Shown: piece after piece, positions 1-7,230 of the stretch | Layout of the letters: each line of letters opens with the position of its first letter | Numbering within the stretch: the first letter of the stretch is position 1 | From: Nitratidesulfovibrio sp. SRB-5 | Lineage (GTDB): Bacteria; Desulfobacterota; Desulfovibrionia; Desulfovibrionales; Desulfovibrionaceae | Direction: 5' to 3' | Length of the DNA stretch: 64,000 nt | Assembly (NCBI RefSeq): GCF_019931275.1 | Contig: NZ_JAIOTY010000002.1 | Span: 62,001-126,000, forward strand | The notes under the pieces: model-generated | Told to the model about the DNA's origin: nothing | The model's database searches: none | What the model saw: the letters and a program-made list of their open reading frames with translations, nothing else | Translations under genes and position numbers: made by a program

Positions 1-156
1 ACGGTGTCGAAGGAGCTGAAGCGGCTGGGCTTCAAGTTCGTGGGGTCCACGGTCATCTACGCCCACTTGCAGGCCACGGGACTGGTCAACGATCACCTGA
101 CCAGCTGCTTTCGCCATGCCGAGGTGGCGGCGGAGCGCCGGGGGCAGATGGAATAG
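1..156 (+). CDS. tag: DNA-3-methyladenine glycosylase I, C-terminal end (partial)
   Basis: The first 51 codons and the TAG stop of a gene that begins before the window. The frame is open from base 1. The visible end contains KRLGFKFVGSTVIYAHLQA followed by GLVNDHLTSCFRH, which is the characteristic C-terminus of Tag (AlkA-independent 3-methyladenine DNA glycosylase I). The final His belongs to the zinc-binding set of that family. The enzyme removes 3-methyladenine from alkylated DNA in the cytoplasm as the first step of base excision repair. Its start, the catalytic Glu and the other zinc ligands lie outside the window, so completeness cannot be judged. It is transcribed toward a GT2 gene on the opposite strand. 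Confidence 0.85.
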   Translation, partial: TVSKELKRLGFKFVGSTVIYAHLQATGLVNDHLTSCFRHAEVAAERRGQME

Positions 157-241
157 ACGGAAAAGGCGGGGGCAGGGCAGGCTCCGCGTCCGTGATGGCC
201 GAGTGCCTGCTGCCGGGGCACGGTCTGGCCTGTGGCGGAGT

Positions 242-1219
242 CTAGGCCTGGCCTGTGGGCTGCGGCTGGTGGCGTTGGCGCACTGCCGCCGCCGTGGCCG
301 CCAACTCGGCCACGAAGTCGTCGCTGCCCATGGCGCTGGCGAACATGGCGACGGGCAGGGCGCCGATGGCGCGGGCACAGGCGGTGACCACCTTTTTGCG
401 CAGCATGAAGTCGGGATTGATGGAAAAGTCCACGTCATGGCCGTGGATGGCGGGCAGGTACCTGCGGGGGCAGTACAGTTCCAGAATGCCGTGCTCGTAC
501 AGGTAACAGTACAGCGCGAACCTGTTGATGCCCGTGCGCGGCACAAGGTTCTTGCGGCGTTGGGCGCGCTTGTAGCTGTTGTAATCGGCCCGGGTGCTGG
601 GGGGCGTGCCGAGATCCAGTATCCGGCCCTCCGATGGGTAGCAGATGAGCAGGTACCGGGCCAACTTGGCCCGGTGCGAGTAGTCGGCGTCTTCCTCGCC
701 GTACAGTCCGTAATCCTCGTTCCAGTAGCCAAGCACGTTGAACACGTCGCGCGAGATGGCCGTGGCCGAACCGGTCAGGCTGCGCCGGGTGGCGGTGACC
801 GTCTGCCCGCTGCGCAGCGTGACCTCGTACAGTGCCGCCTGCGGCGTGCCCAGCCGTGGCCCCAGAAAGGCCACCTCCGGGTTGGCCGACCACAGGTCGA
901 GGATGTCCATGATCCACCGCGGGCCGGTCACCTCGATGTCGTTGTCCAGCTTCATGTACAGCGGCGTCGGGCATACGTCGAACCCGAAGTTGGACGCGCA
1001 GGATACCCCCATGTTCTTGCGCAGCAGGTACAGGTGGTCGATGACGCCGTGTTCGTGCAGCTTCACCAGGAATTCGCGCGTGCCGTCCGTGGAGCAGTTG
1101 TCCACCACCGTGAGCTTCGACGGGACGTGCACATGCCGCTTCAGGGAAAAGATGCAGCGCTTCGTCAATTCCAGGCGATTGAACGTGGGGATGGTGACGT
1201 TGACGACGGGGGAATCCAT
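242..1219 (-). CDS. Family 2 glycosyltransferase
   Basis: A 325-residue cytoplasmic GT-A glycosyltransferase, probably transferring a nucleotide-activated sugar to a glycan or protein acceptor. The N-terminus VTIPTFNRLELTKRCIFSL is the standard GT2 opening strand. VVDNCSTDGT follows and MKLDNDIEV supplies the DxD-like metal/nucleotide site. A later YGEEDADYSHR segment resembles the ED acceptor-side motif. The start was set at the ATG at 1219 because GGAG lies about 6 bases upstream; the 28-codon extension in the same frame is Pro/Arg-rich and lacks family character. Downstream it converges with tag. The acceptor cannot be told. A polysaccharide cluster lies at the other end of the window, but no direct link is visible. 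Confidence 0.85.
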   Translation of the reverse strand: MDSPVVNVTIPTFNRLELTKRCIFSLKRHVHVPSKLTVVDNCSTDGTREFLVKLHEHGVIDHLYLLRKNMGVSCASNFGFDVCPTPLYMKLDNDIEVTGPRWIMDILDLWSANPEVAFLGPRLGTPQAALYEVTLRSGQTVTATRRSLTGSATAISRDVFNVLGYWNEDYGLYGEEDADYSHRAKLARYLLICYPSEGRILDLGTPPSTRADYNSYKRAQRRKNLVPRTGINRFALYCYLYEHGILELYCPRRYLPAIHGHDVDFSINPDFMLRKKVVTACARAIGALPVAMFASAMGSDDFVAELAATAAAVRQRHQPQPTGQA

Positions 1220-1491
1220 CGCTGCTCCGTGGGGCAGGCGCCCGCGATGCCGTTGGCCCGGATGCCCGGCCAACGCGACGAGCGGGGCCGGGACAGGGTA
1301 CATTTTCCGGATTCCTAGCGCAGCGCGGCTGGGCAGGCAATAGCATTACTCGTATTTGCCGGTTCTTGCGCGTCCGGATCGCCCCCGCACCGCCCCGGGC
1401 GGGGGGGCGTGTCTTGCCAGTGTGAAAATTGATGCATATAATTACTAGTATCGTTTTTATCTATCGCAACAGCAAGGAGCTAGTGGAATTC

Positions 1492-1815
1492 ATGATTACG
1501 CTTACCGACCGTGCCCGCACGGAACTTGATGCCTATTTCTCCGACAAGGAGCGCAGCCCCATTCGCGTCTACCTGGCCCCCGGCGGTTGCAGCGGCCCGC
1601 GTCTGGCCCTGGCCCTGGACGAGCCCGGCGAGGAAGACAAGGTGTTCGAGCCCGGCGGCTACACCTTCTGCGTCAACGGCGCGCTGCTGGAGCAGTCCGG
1701 CGCCATCAACATCGACCTTGGCTCCATGGGCTTTGCCGTGACTTCCGAAGTGCAGCTTGGCGGCGGCGGCGGGGGTTGCAGCGGGTGCGGGAGCTCCAGC
1801 AGCTGCTGCGGCTAA
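1492..1815 (+). CDS. IscA/HesB-like protein with Cys-rich tail
   Basis: A small 107-residue HesB/IscA-type protein, a family of Fe-S cluster carriers or assembly factors in the cytoplasm. The fold is recognisable from MITLTDRARTELDAYF, then APGGCSGPRLALAL with Cys33, and a C-terminal Gly run leading to CSGCGSSSSCCG (Cys96, 99, 105, 106). Canonical IscA has one Cys in the middle and a CxC near the end; this tail has extra Cys residues. Deltaproteobacterial HesB-like selenoproteins carry similar tails, but here the terminal codons are TGC and the stop is TAA, so no selenocysteine is needed. The start at 1492 was chosen because residues upstream in this frame do not look like the family; AAGGAG lies about 12 bases before it, rather far. 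A structured repeat begins 9 bases after the stop. Confidence 0.75.
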   Translation: MITLTDRARTELDAYFSDKERSPIRVYLAPGGCSGPRLALALDEPGEEDKVFEPGGYTFCVNGALLEQSGAINIDLGSMGFAVTSEVQLGGGGGGCSGCGSSSSCCG

Positions 1816-1823
1816 GGGCAGCA

Positions 1824-2049
1824 CCCAAATTGTCCTTTCGCCCGTTGGCTTCGTCTAACTTCGCCTGCCATGGCTCTGCTGTCCTTATCCGTAAGGTTTG
1901 CTTCGCTCACCTAACGGCTAAGGCTCGGTCGAATACGATAAGCGCGCTGCGGTCGCCATCCGTAATGCTCGAAGACTCGCATAACGGCTGCCGCACGCCC
2001 TCATGGCAGGCTTGTTTTCCTTGCCAACGGACGAAAATCCTAATTTGGG
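1824..2049 (+). repeat. Structured inverted-repeat element, copy A
   Basis: A 226-bp non-coding element starting 9 bases after the IscA-like gene. Its ends pair over about 48 bases. CCCAAATT (1824-1831) pairs with AATTTGGG (2042-2049), TTTCG (1836-1840) with CGAAA (2032-2036), CCGTTGGC (1842-1849) with GCCAACGG (2023-2030), and GCCTGCCATG (1863-1872) with CATGGCAGGC (2002-2011). Inside lie a hairpin TGCGG..CCGTAATGC (1948-1968) with GCATAACGG..CCGCA (1979-1995) and another formed by CCTTATCCGT and ACGGCTAAGG near 1882-1922. Copy C at 38861-39097 is nearly identical in the interior. The outer stem differs by a compensated pair (AAATT/AATTT here, AGATT/AATCT there). It could be a REP/MITE-like element or a structured RNA. 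No coding potential is credible. Confidence 0.85.
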
Positions 2050-2058
2050 AGCAGCCCT

Positions 2059-2237
2059 TGGCGCTCCGTCTTTTCGTCCTCCGGCGGCGTCGGAGCCCGC
2101 CTGTCCCTCCGGTCACGTACGTTTGGGCGCGTTGCGGTCGCCATCCGTAGTGCTCGCACACTCGCACAACGGCTGCCGCACGCTCCCTTCGTGACAGCCG
2201 TCTCCTCCTTGCCGGAGAACGAAAATCCCGTCGCGCC
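2059..2237 (+). repeat. Structured inverted-repeat element, diverged copy B
   Basis: A shorter, diverged copy directly after copy A in the same orientation. The ends pair through TTTTCGTCCTCCGGC (from 2071) and the complement of GCCGGAGAACGAAAA (from 2211). The conserved core hairpin is TGCGG (2133-2137), CCGTAGTGC (2145-2153), GCACAACGG (2164-2172) and CCGCA (2176-2180). Relative to copies A and C the stem has changed AATGC/GCATA to AGTGC/GCACA, so an A-T pair is replaced by G-C on both sides of the hairpin. That compensatory change supports selection, or at least retention, of the paired structure. Confidence 0.7.
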
Positions 2238-2284
2238 AGCGCACGGGGCACGTTTGTTTCTGCCTTGGCATGAAGAACATGCGC

Positions 2285-2322
2285 GGGGCCGGATATGACA
2301 TCCGGTCCCGTGTTGTTTTTTT
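2285..2322 (+). terminator. Rho-independent terminator
   Basis: A GC-rich hairpin GGGGCCGGAT / ATCCGGTCCC with a five-base loop is followed by GTGTTG and a run of seven T on the + strand. It would end transcription from the IscA-like gene and the repeat elements before the LOG gene. Confidence 0.8.
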
Positions 2323-2536
2323 CGGGGTAGCGAAAGGTGCAGGCCCGCCAAGTGTACAGGCGGGCTCGACTTTGCTGCTGTGGGGAGAACCGTCCGCTCT
2401 GCCCTTGCACCCGGCGGCGCAGGGGAGTAGGTAACCGCCCTTGTGGGCGGGCGCGGGTGCGCCGCCCGGCAGCAACGTCACTGCATCGGACCATCACGGC
2501 ATCGCCGCGACAACGCCACAAACGAGGGCATTCGCC

Positions 2537-3106
2537 ATGCGCAGCATCGCCGTGTATTGCGGCTCCAATTTCGGAAGGGGCGACGGGTATCTGAAGGCCG
2601 CCGTGGCCCTTGGGCAGACTCTGGCGGCACAGTCCATCCGCCTGGTTTACGGGGGCACCACCAAGGGCCTCATGGGCGTAGTGGCCGACGCGACCCTGCG
2701 CGCCGGGGGCGAGGTGCACGGCGTGATCACGGAAAAGCTGGTGGAGCGTGGGCAACTGCACAACGGGCTGACCAGCCACGACGTGGTGCCCGACATGCGC
2801 AGCCGCAAGGCCCGCATGGCCCAGCTGGCCGAAGGCTTCGTGGCCATGCCCGGCGGCATCGGCACGCTGGAGGAACTGTTCGAGATATGGGTGGAAGGGC
2901 AGCTCTATCCGCCCGCGCGGCCCATCGGCCTGCTGGACGTGGGCGGTTTCTACGGGCCGTTCTTCGGCATGATCGACCACATGATCGAGGAACGCTTTCT
3001 GCCGGAAGGGCACAAGGCCATGGTCATGGCCCACGCGGACCCGGCCCGGCTGGTGTCCGCCATGCGCGCCTATACCCCGGTAACCGTGGAGAAGTGGGGG
3101 CTGTAG
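2537..3106 (+). CDS. LOG family protein (TIGR00730-type nucleoside-monophosphate phosphoribohydrolase)
   Basis: A 189-residue Rossmann-like protein of the LOG/YvdD family, formerly labelled lysine decarboxylase. Characterised members hydrolyse nucleoside 5'-monophosphates, including cytokinin ribotides and AMP-like substrates, to base and ribose 5-phosphate. Visible family features are the N-terminal SIAVYCGSNFG, LVYGGTTKGLMG (37-48), the MRSRKARM segment at 87-94 that supplies the active-site Arg and Lys, and PGGIGTLEE (105-113) with the catalytic Glu. Length and order match the family. The start at 2537 gives a clean N-terminal beta strand and follows a GAGGG sequence about 8 bases upstream. 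The physiological substrate is unknown. It converges with the PilZ gene across a strong hairpin. Confidence 0.85.
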   Translation: MRSIAVYCGSNFGRGDGYLKAAVALGQTLAAQSIRLVYGGTTKGLMGVVADATLRAGGEVHGVITEKLVERGQLHNGLTSHDVVPDMRSRKARMAQLAEGFVAMPGGIGTLEELFEIWVEGQLYPPARPIGLLDVGGFYGPFFGMIDHMIEERFLPEGHKAMVMAHADPARLVSAMRAYTPVTVEKWGL

Positions 3107-3232
3107 CCCCGGCGGTCTGGCGTCGTCGGGCCGCGTCCGTCACCGGACAGTGCCCCGGCCCGGTCCCGAGCGCGGCGGCCCGTCTGCGGAAGGGGCTGCG
3201 CAGATCGGGCCCCGGGCATATGCCAACGATTT

Positions 3233-3269
3233 ACGGCCCTGCCGTTCCCTTGGGGAGCGGCAGGGCCGT
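3233..3269. terminator. Hairpin between convergent genes
   Basis: A 12-bp perfect inverted repeat ACGGCCCTGCCG (3233-3244) / CGGCAGGGCCGT (3258-3269) lies between the convergent LOG and PilZ genes. There is no long T run on either side, so it is a likely but not certain bidirectional terminator. The rest of 3107-3391 shows no gene. Confidence 0.5.
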
Positions 3270-3391
3270 CGCGCGTTGCAGGTGCCGTCGCAGGTTTCGT
3301 GTCGGGCGGGTGCGCCGCTTTTGGCGGGCTGTAGCCCGTACGCGTTTGCCGCGTGCCCGCCGGGGTGACGATGCGGCGATGCGGCTCGCCC

Positions 3392-3736
3392 TCAGCGGCA
3401 GTTGACCATGGAGCGGCGAAGTTCCTCGCGGTCGGCGTTCAGGGGCGGTTCGAACTCCACGCCCATTTCGTTCCCCCGGTACCAGCGGGTGTGGTAGGGG
3501 ATGTTTTGCAGGTGTCCCGGTTCGTTCATGGTGGCGTGCAGGTACATGCCCCTGCCCGCGCCGCCCAGGTCCGCGCCGCCGCCATACACCAGCAGGCGCG
3601 CGCCCCCGGTGCTCACGTCCAGCAGTCGCGCCCTGTACTCGTGTTCGCCGTAGCGGATGCGGCACGGGTAGTCGTATTCCTCGGCCGCCAGATTGATGCG
3701 GAAATGTTCCCTGCGGTCATCGATGGGATCTTTCAT
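3392..3736 (-). CDS. PilZ domain protein (putative c-di-GMP receptor)
   Basis: A 114-residue single-domain PilZ protein. The c-di-GMP signature is complete: RREHFR (residues 8-13, giving the RxxxR arginines 9 and 13) and DVSTGG (40-45, the D/NxSxxG motif). Proteins of this kind change partner interactions on c-di-GMP binding, affecting motility, exopolysaccharide or transcription. The ATG at 3736 is preceded by GGAGG at good spacing; the longer frame upstream is low-complexity Ala/Arg/Pro sequence. It stands alone, converging with LOG. A GEMM-type cyclic dinucleotide riboswitch at 18.6 kb suggests a common signalling theme, but no direct link is visible. Confidence 0.85.
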   Translation of the reverse strand: MKDPIDDRREHFRINLAAEEYDYPCRIRYGEHEYRARLLDVSTGGARLLVYGGGADLGGAGRGMYLHATMNEPGHLQNIPYHTRWYRGNEMGVEFEPPLNADREELRRSMVNCR

Positions 3737-4204
3737 GACGTCTCCCTCCGTGCTGGGGCCCGGTGCCGCGAAATGCGGCGTTCCTGCGCGCGTGGCGGCG
3801 TGCCGACCTTGTCCGTGTCGCGGCGCGAATGCCGTGGCGGAGACGGATCGTGGAGGAGGGAGAAGGCGCGGGTCGGCAGGCGTTGCGGCCCGAATGCGAA
3901 AGCGGGCCGGGAGATGCGGAGAGAATGGGGACGCGCGTGAGCCACTGTATAGCCACATGATATGACGTGTCGCCCGCGCGGGCAATGGTGTGGCCCCTGC
4001 GGAAGGCGTGGCGGGCACAGTTTATCATGCCTGAAAGCTAAAGGTACGCGGCACTTGATGGCGCGTGCAGGGGGCGGGCAGGCGCGGAAGGGCGCAGAGG
4101 GACACGAACGGCCCAGGTGCGGGAAGACGGGGAAAGACGGCGGAAGATGAGGGAAGACGGGAGCGGAAACGAAGCCGGGCCGCCGGTTTCCCGACGGCCC
4201 GAAA
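3737..4204. other. Intergenic stretch without a recognisable gene
   Basis: This 468-base stretch between the PilZ start and tRNA-Thr has no frame with family character or a convincing ribosome binding site. The PilZ promoter should lie in its left part. Around 4090-4170 there are GGGAAGACGGGG-like imperfect direct repeats. Nothing else was seen. Confidence 0.5.
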
Positions 4205-4280
4205 TGGAGCCCTTGAGCAGGATTGAACTGCTGACCTCGTCCTTACCAAGGACGCACTCTACCGACTGAGCTACAAGGGC
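4205..4280 (-). tRNA. tRNA-Thr (GGT)
   Basis: Read on the minus strand, a complete cloverleaf starts GCCCTTG at 4280 and ends CAAGGGC, discriminator T and an encoded CCA at 4207-4205. The anticodon stem CGTCC/GGACG encloses the loop TTGGTAA, giving anticodon GGT for Thr ACC/ACT codons. D-arm (TAGCTCAGTCGGTAGA) and T-loop (GTTCAATC) sequences are standard. Confidence 0.95.
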
Positions 4281-4617
4281 GGATCTTGCGTGGCTGGTGC
4301 CGCAGACCGCGCGGGCACGAAAGGCCCATCGCGTGCGGCGGACGGTTGACTAGCCTGTTTCGCCAACGCCGTCAAGCCGTGCGGGCGGCGGGAACACGGC
4401 GCTTCGGCAATGGGTGGGCCCGGAACGGGCTGGGGGGGCGTTGTTGCCGTGCACCGGCATCGCCATGCGCGTGTACGGAAGCAGATGGCGCGATGTATTG
4501 ATCGTGCAGCCAATCTATGTATGCCTGCTTGACCTGCTGCGCCGACTGCGGCATACAGTTCGGTACCCATGGTCTTCTAGGTTTTCTTCGCATCTCCAAC
4601 GCAAGGACGATAGCCCC

Positions 4618-4719
4618 ATGCGCCGCACCGCAGCCACCGCTCTTCCGAACGCCACCGGCCTACAGGCCCCGGTATTCGTAGCGGTCGTCGTACGCGTAGT
4701 ACGTCGCGTCGCGCCGTAG
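4618..4719 (+). CDS. ilvBN leader peptide (Val-rich)
   Basis: A 33-codon reading frame lying between tRNA-Thr and ilvB. Its second half reads VFVAVVVRVVRR, with eight valine codons among residues 19-31. AAGGA lies about 11 bases before the ATG. It is followed 30-70 bases later by a perfect terminator hairpin. This arrangement matches classical ilvB-type leader peptides (ivbL in enterobacteria), in which ribosome stalling at Val codons when charged tRNA-Val is scarce lets the operon be transcribed. Function is inferred from composition, position and the hairpin. No homology was tested. Confidence 0.75.
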   Translation: MRRTAATALPNATGLQAPVFVAVVVRVVRRVAP

Positions 4720-4750
4720 CCGGGGCAGGTCTCAGCAGCAGAGAACAGTC

Positions 4751-4790
4751 CAACCCCCGTCGGCGCGAGCCGGCGGGGGTTGTCGTTTTT
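4751..4790 (+). promoter_or_regulatory. Attenuator terminator of ilvBN
   Basis: The stem AACCCCCGTCGGC / GCCGGCGGGGGTT has a GCGA loop, followed by GTCG and TTTTT, ending 64 bases before ilvB. The segment GCCGGGGC near 4719-4726, right at the leader stop codon, can pair with the 5' arm and could act as antiterminator when a ribosome stalls on the Val codons. Alternatives would need structure probing. Confidence 0.75.
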
Positions 4791-4853
4791 CCGCGACGCG
4801 ACGGAAAAGGCGCACCCTCTCCCGGCTCCGCCCGGATACCAGAAGGAGCGCAC

Positions 4854-6701
4854 ATGCCAGCCCACACCCCGTCCCGTACCGCACCCGGCACCGCATCCGG
4901 CGCCGCGCCCACCCCCCGAAAGCGCCAGCCCAACGGCGCGGACCTGGTCATCCGCCTGCTGGAGCGGCAGGGCATCGACGTCATCGCGGGCATTCCCGGC
5001 GGGGCCAACCTGCCCCTGTACGACGCCCTTGGCCGTGCCGGTTCCATCCGCCACGTGCTGGCCCGGCACGAGCAGGGCGCGGGCTTCATGGCCCAGGGCA
5101 TGGCCCGCGTCACCGGGCGGCCCGCCGTGTTCTTCGCCACCTCCGGCCCCGGCGCCACCAACACCCTGACGGCCATCGCCGACGCCAAGCTCGATTCCGT
5201 GCCCGTGGTGTGCATCACCGGGCAGGTGCCGCTGGGACTGGTCGGTTCGGACGCCTTTCAGGAGGTGGACATCTACGGCATGTCCATTCCCGTGACCAAG
5301 CACAACTTTCTGGTGCGCTCGGTGGAGGAACTGGCCGAGGTGATCCCCGCCGCCTTCCGCATCGCCGCGTCCGGGCGCCCCGGCCCGGTGCTGGTGGACA
5401 TTCCCAAGAACGTGCAGATGGCCGAGGTGGACCAGGCCGTGTTCGACAACCCGCCGCAGCCGGGCCAGCCTGCCGCGCCCCCCGCACCCGACCCGGCGGG
5501 CATCTCGCGTGCCGCCGCGCTGCTCAACGCGGCCCAGCGCCCCATGCTGTATCTGGGCGGCGGGGTGGTGGCCTCGGGCGCGTCGGACATGGCCGTGCAG
5601 CTGGCCGAGCGGGCCGGGCTGCCCACGGTGATGACCCTGATGGCCCTCGGCGCCATGCCCGCGGGGCACCCCCTGTCGCTGGGCATGCTGGGCATGCACG
5701 CGGCGCGGCACACCAACCTGCTGCTGGCCGAATGCGACGTGCTGCTGGTGGCCGGGGCCCGCTTCGACGACCGGGCCGTGGGCAAGGCCGAGCGCTTCTG
5801 TCCCGGCGCCACCATCATCCACATCGACATCGACGAGAGCGAACTGGACAAGATCTTGCCGGTGCACTGCGGCATCACCGGCGACGTGGGCCTGGCCCTG
5901 GCCGAACTGCTGCCCCTGCTGCGCACCCGCGCCGAAGCCGGGCGCGAGGCGTGGCTGACCCGGGTGGAGGAATGCCGCCGCCGCCATCCCTTCGTCATGC
6001 CCGGCGCGGAAGACCCGCGCACGCCGTACGGGCTGATCCGCTGCGCCGCCGACGCCGTGGACCACGACGCCATCGTGGCCACCGACGTGGGCCAGCACCA
6101 GATGCGCACCGCCCAGGCCTACCCACTGCGCGGCCCGCGCCGGTGGCTGACCTCCGGCGGCCTCGGCACCATGGGGTTCGGCCTGCCCGCCGCCATCGGC
6201 GCGGCGCTGGCCCGGCCCGAGGCCACGGTGCTGTGCTTCACCGGCGACGGCAGCCTGCAAATGAACATTCAGGAACTTGCCACCGCTGCCGAGGAAGGGG
6301 TGAACGTCAAGATACTGCTGGCCGACAACAACGCCCTGGGCCTGGTGCGCCAGCAGCAGGAACTGTTTTACGAAGGGCGGCTGGTGGCGTGCACGTACCG
6401 GCGCAAGGTGGACTTTGCGCGCATTGCCGAAGGGTTCGGTGTGCCCGCCGTGGACCTGGACGCCAGCGAACACCCCCTGCGCGACCTAGCCGACGCCCTG
6501 CGCGCGCCCGGACCGTGCCTGATCCGGGTCACCGTGCCCGCCGGGGCCAACGTGTACCCCATGGTGCCCCCCGGCGCGGACAACCTGCAAATGATCGGTG
6601 GCGAGCCGGAACCGGGCGACGCCATGCCTGCCCTGTCGGACGATGACGATGATTGCGACACCCATGCCGATGCCACCGGAGGCCGCCATGTCCACGCCTG
6701 A
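4854..6701 (+). CDS. ilvB: Acetolactate synthase, large (catalytic) subunit
   Basis: A 615-residue ThDP enzyme that condenses two pyruvates to 2-acetolactate, or pyruvate and 2-oxobutyrate to acetohydroxybutyrate, the first common step of Val/Ile/Leu synthesis. Order: a disordered Pro/Ala N-terminal tail (1-25), an N-terminal ThDP-binding domain with the catalytic Glu in HEQGAG (Glu73) and ATSGPGATN, a central domain, and a C-terminal ThDP domain with GDGSLQMN (Asp465) through ADNNALG. The KNVQ and GARFDDR segments are typical of acetolactate synthase rather than other ThDP oxidases. The ATG at 4854 follows AAGGAG. Control is probably by the Val-rich leader and attenuator just upstream. The gene overlaps ilvN by 14 bases. 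Confidence 0.92.
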   Translation: MPAHTPSRTAPGTASGAAPTPRKRQPNGADLVIRLLERQGIDVIAGIPGGANLPLYDALGRAGSIRHVLARHEQGAGFMAQGMARVTGRPAVFFATSGPGATNTLTAIADAKLDSVPVVCITGQVPLGLVGSDAFQEVDIYGMSIPVTKHNFLVRSVEELAEVIPAAFRIAASGRPGPVLVDIPKNVQMAEVDQAVFDNPPQPGQPAAPPAPDPAGISRAAALLNAAQRPMLYLGGGVVASGASDMAVQLAERAGLPTVMTLMALGAMPAGHPLSLGMLGMHAARHTNLLLAECDVLLVAGARFDDRAVGKAERFCPGATIIHIDIDESELDKILPVHCGITGDVGLALAELLPLLRTRAEAGREAWLTRVEECRRRHPFVMPGAEDPRTPYGLIRCAADAVDHDAIVATDVGQHQMRTAQAYPLRGPRRWLTSGGLGTMGFGLPAAIGAALARPEATVLCFTGDGSLQMNIQELATAAEEGVNVKILLADNNALGLVRQQQELFYEGRLVACTYRRKVDFARIAEGFGVPAVDLDASEHPLRDLADALRAPGPCLIRVTVPAGANVYPMVPPGADNLQMIGGEPEPGDAMPALSDDDDDCDTHADATGGRHVHA

Positions 6702-7110
6702 TACCGCACGCTCTTCCCATGCCTCCCGATCTGCCGGAAGCTCCGTGCCCGATGCCATCGGCGCGCAGGCCGACTCCGCCAGCCCCACCGCGCTGACACC
6801 GGATGCACGGCCACTGGTGGCCCTGCGCCTGACCGTGAACAACCACCCCGGCGTTATGTCGCACGTGTGCGGGCTGTTCGCCCGGCGGGCCTTCAACGTG
6901 GAGGCCATCCTGTGTACCCCGGTGAACGGGGGCGAGGTGAGCCGCATCTGGCTGCTGGTGGCCGAGGACGAGCGGCTGGAACAGATGGTGCGCCAGGTGC
7001 GCAAGCTGCACGACGTGCTGGACGTGCGCCGCCGTCCCGCCGGGGGCGAAGGGTTTGCCCGGCTGGCCGAATGCATGGCCGCGTGGGAGCGCGAAACCGC
7101 CGGGCAGTAG
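6688..7110 (+). CDS. ilvN: Acetolactate synthase, small (regulatory) subunit
   Basis: A 140-residue ACT-domain protein that binds the large subunit and mediates feedback inhibition by valine. The ACT core starts at about residue 43: VALRLTVNNHPGVMSHVCGL, with the NHPGVMSHV ligand-site motif, then RRAFNVEAI and SRIWLLV. The first 40 residues are Ser/Ala-rich and poorly conserved in appearance. The start at 6688 is supported by GGAGG five bases upstream and by the short overlap with ilvB, which implies translational coupling. It is of the short IlvN/IlvM type, not the longer IlvH type with a second C-terminal domain. No ilvC follows within the window. Confidence 0.88.
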   Translation: MSTPDTARSSHASRSAGSSVPDAIGAQADSASPTALTPDARPLVALRLTVNNHPGVMSHVCGLFARRAFNVEAILCTPVNGGEVSRIWLLVAEDERLEQMVRQVRKLHDVLDVRRRPAGGEGFARLAECMAAWERETAGQ

Positions 7111-7137
7111 CGCCGCCCCCCTTCCGGGGCAAAACGA

Positions 7138-7173
7138 CGCGTCCCGCCACGGTGGCTGCCGTGGCGGGACGCG
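7138..7173. terminator. Hairpin between convergent ilvN and chemoreceptor gene
   Basis: A 15-bp perfect stem CGCGTCCCGCCACGG / CCGTGGCGGGACGCG encloses a six-base loop. Lack of a T run makes intrinsic termination likely but unproven. Confidence 0.55.
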
Positions 7174-7230
7174 GAGGGATGTTGTGTATTCCGGACCTGT
7201 TCCGGTGGGGTGGGGGTGGCTGGTCGGCCC

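Noticed and set aside
1907-3034. Small frames in the structured repeats, such as LEDSHNGCRTPSW
   Set aside because: The same DNA at 38861-39097 changes by compensated pairs and not by synonymous sites, and the element is self-complementary. Coding is unlikely.
4515-6473. A 652-codon open frame antisense to ilvB
   Set aside because: High-GC antisense artefact with His/Gly/Gln-rich composition and no ribosome binding site. The + strand gene is unambiguous.
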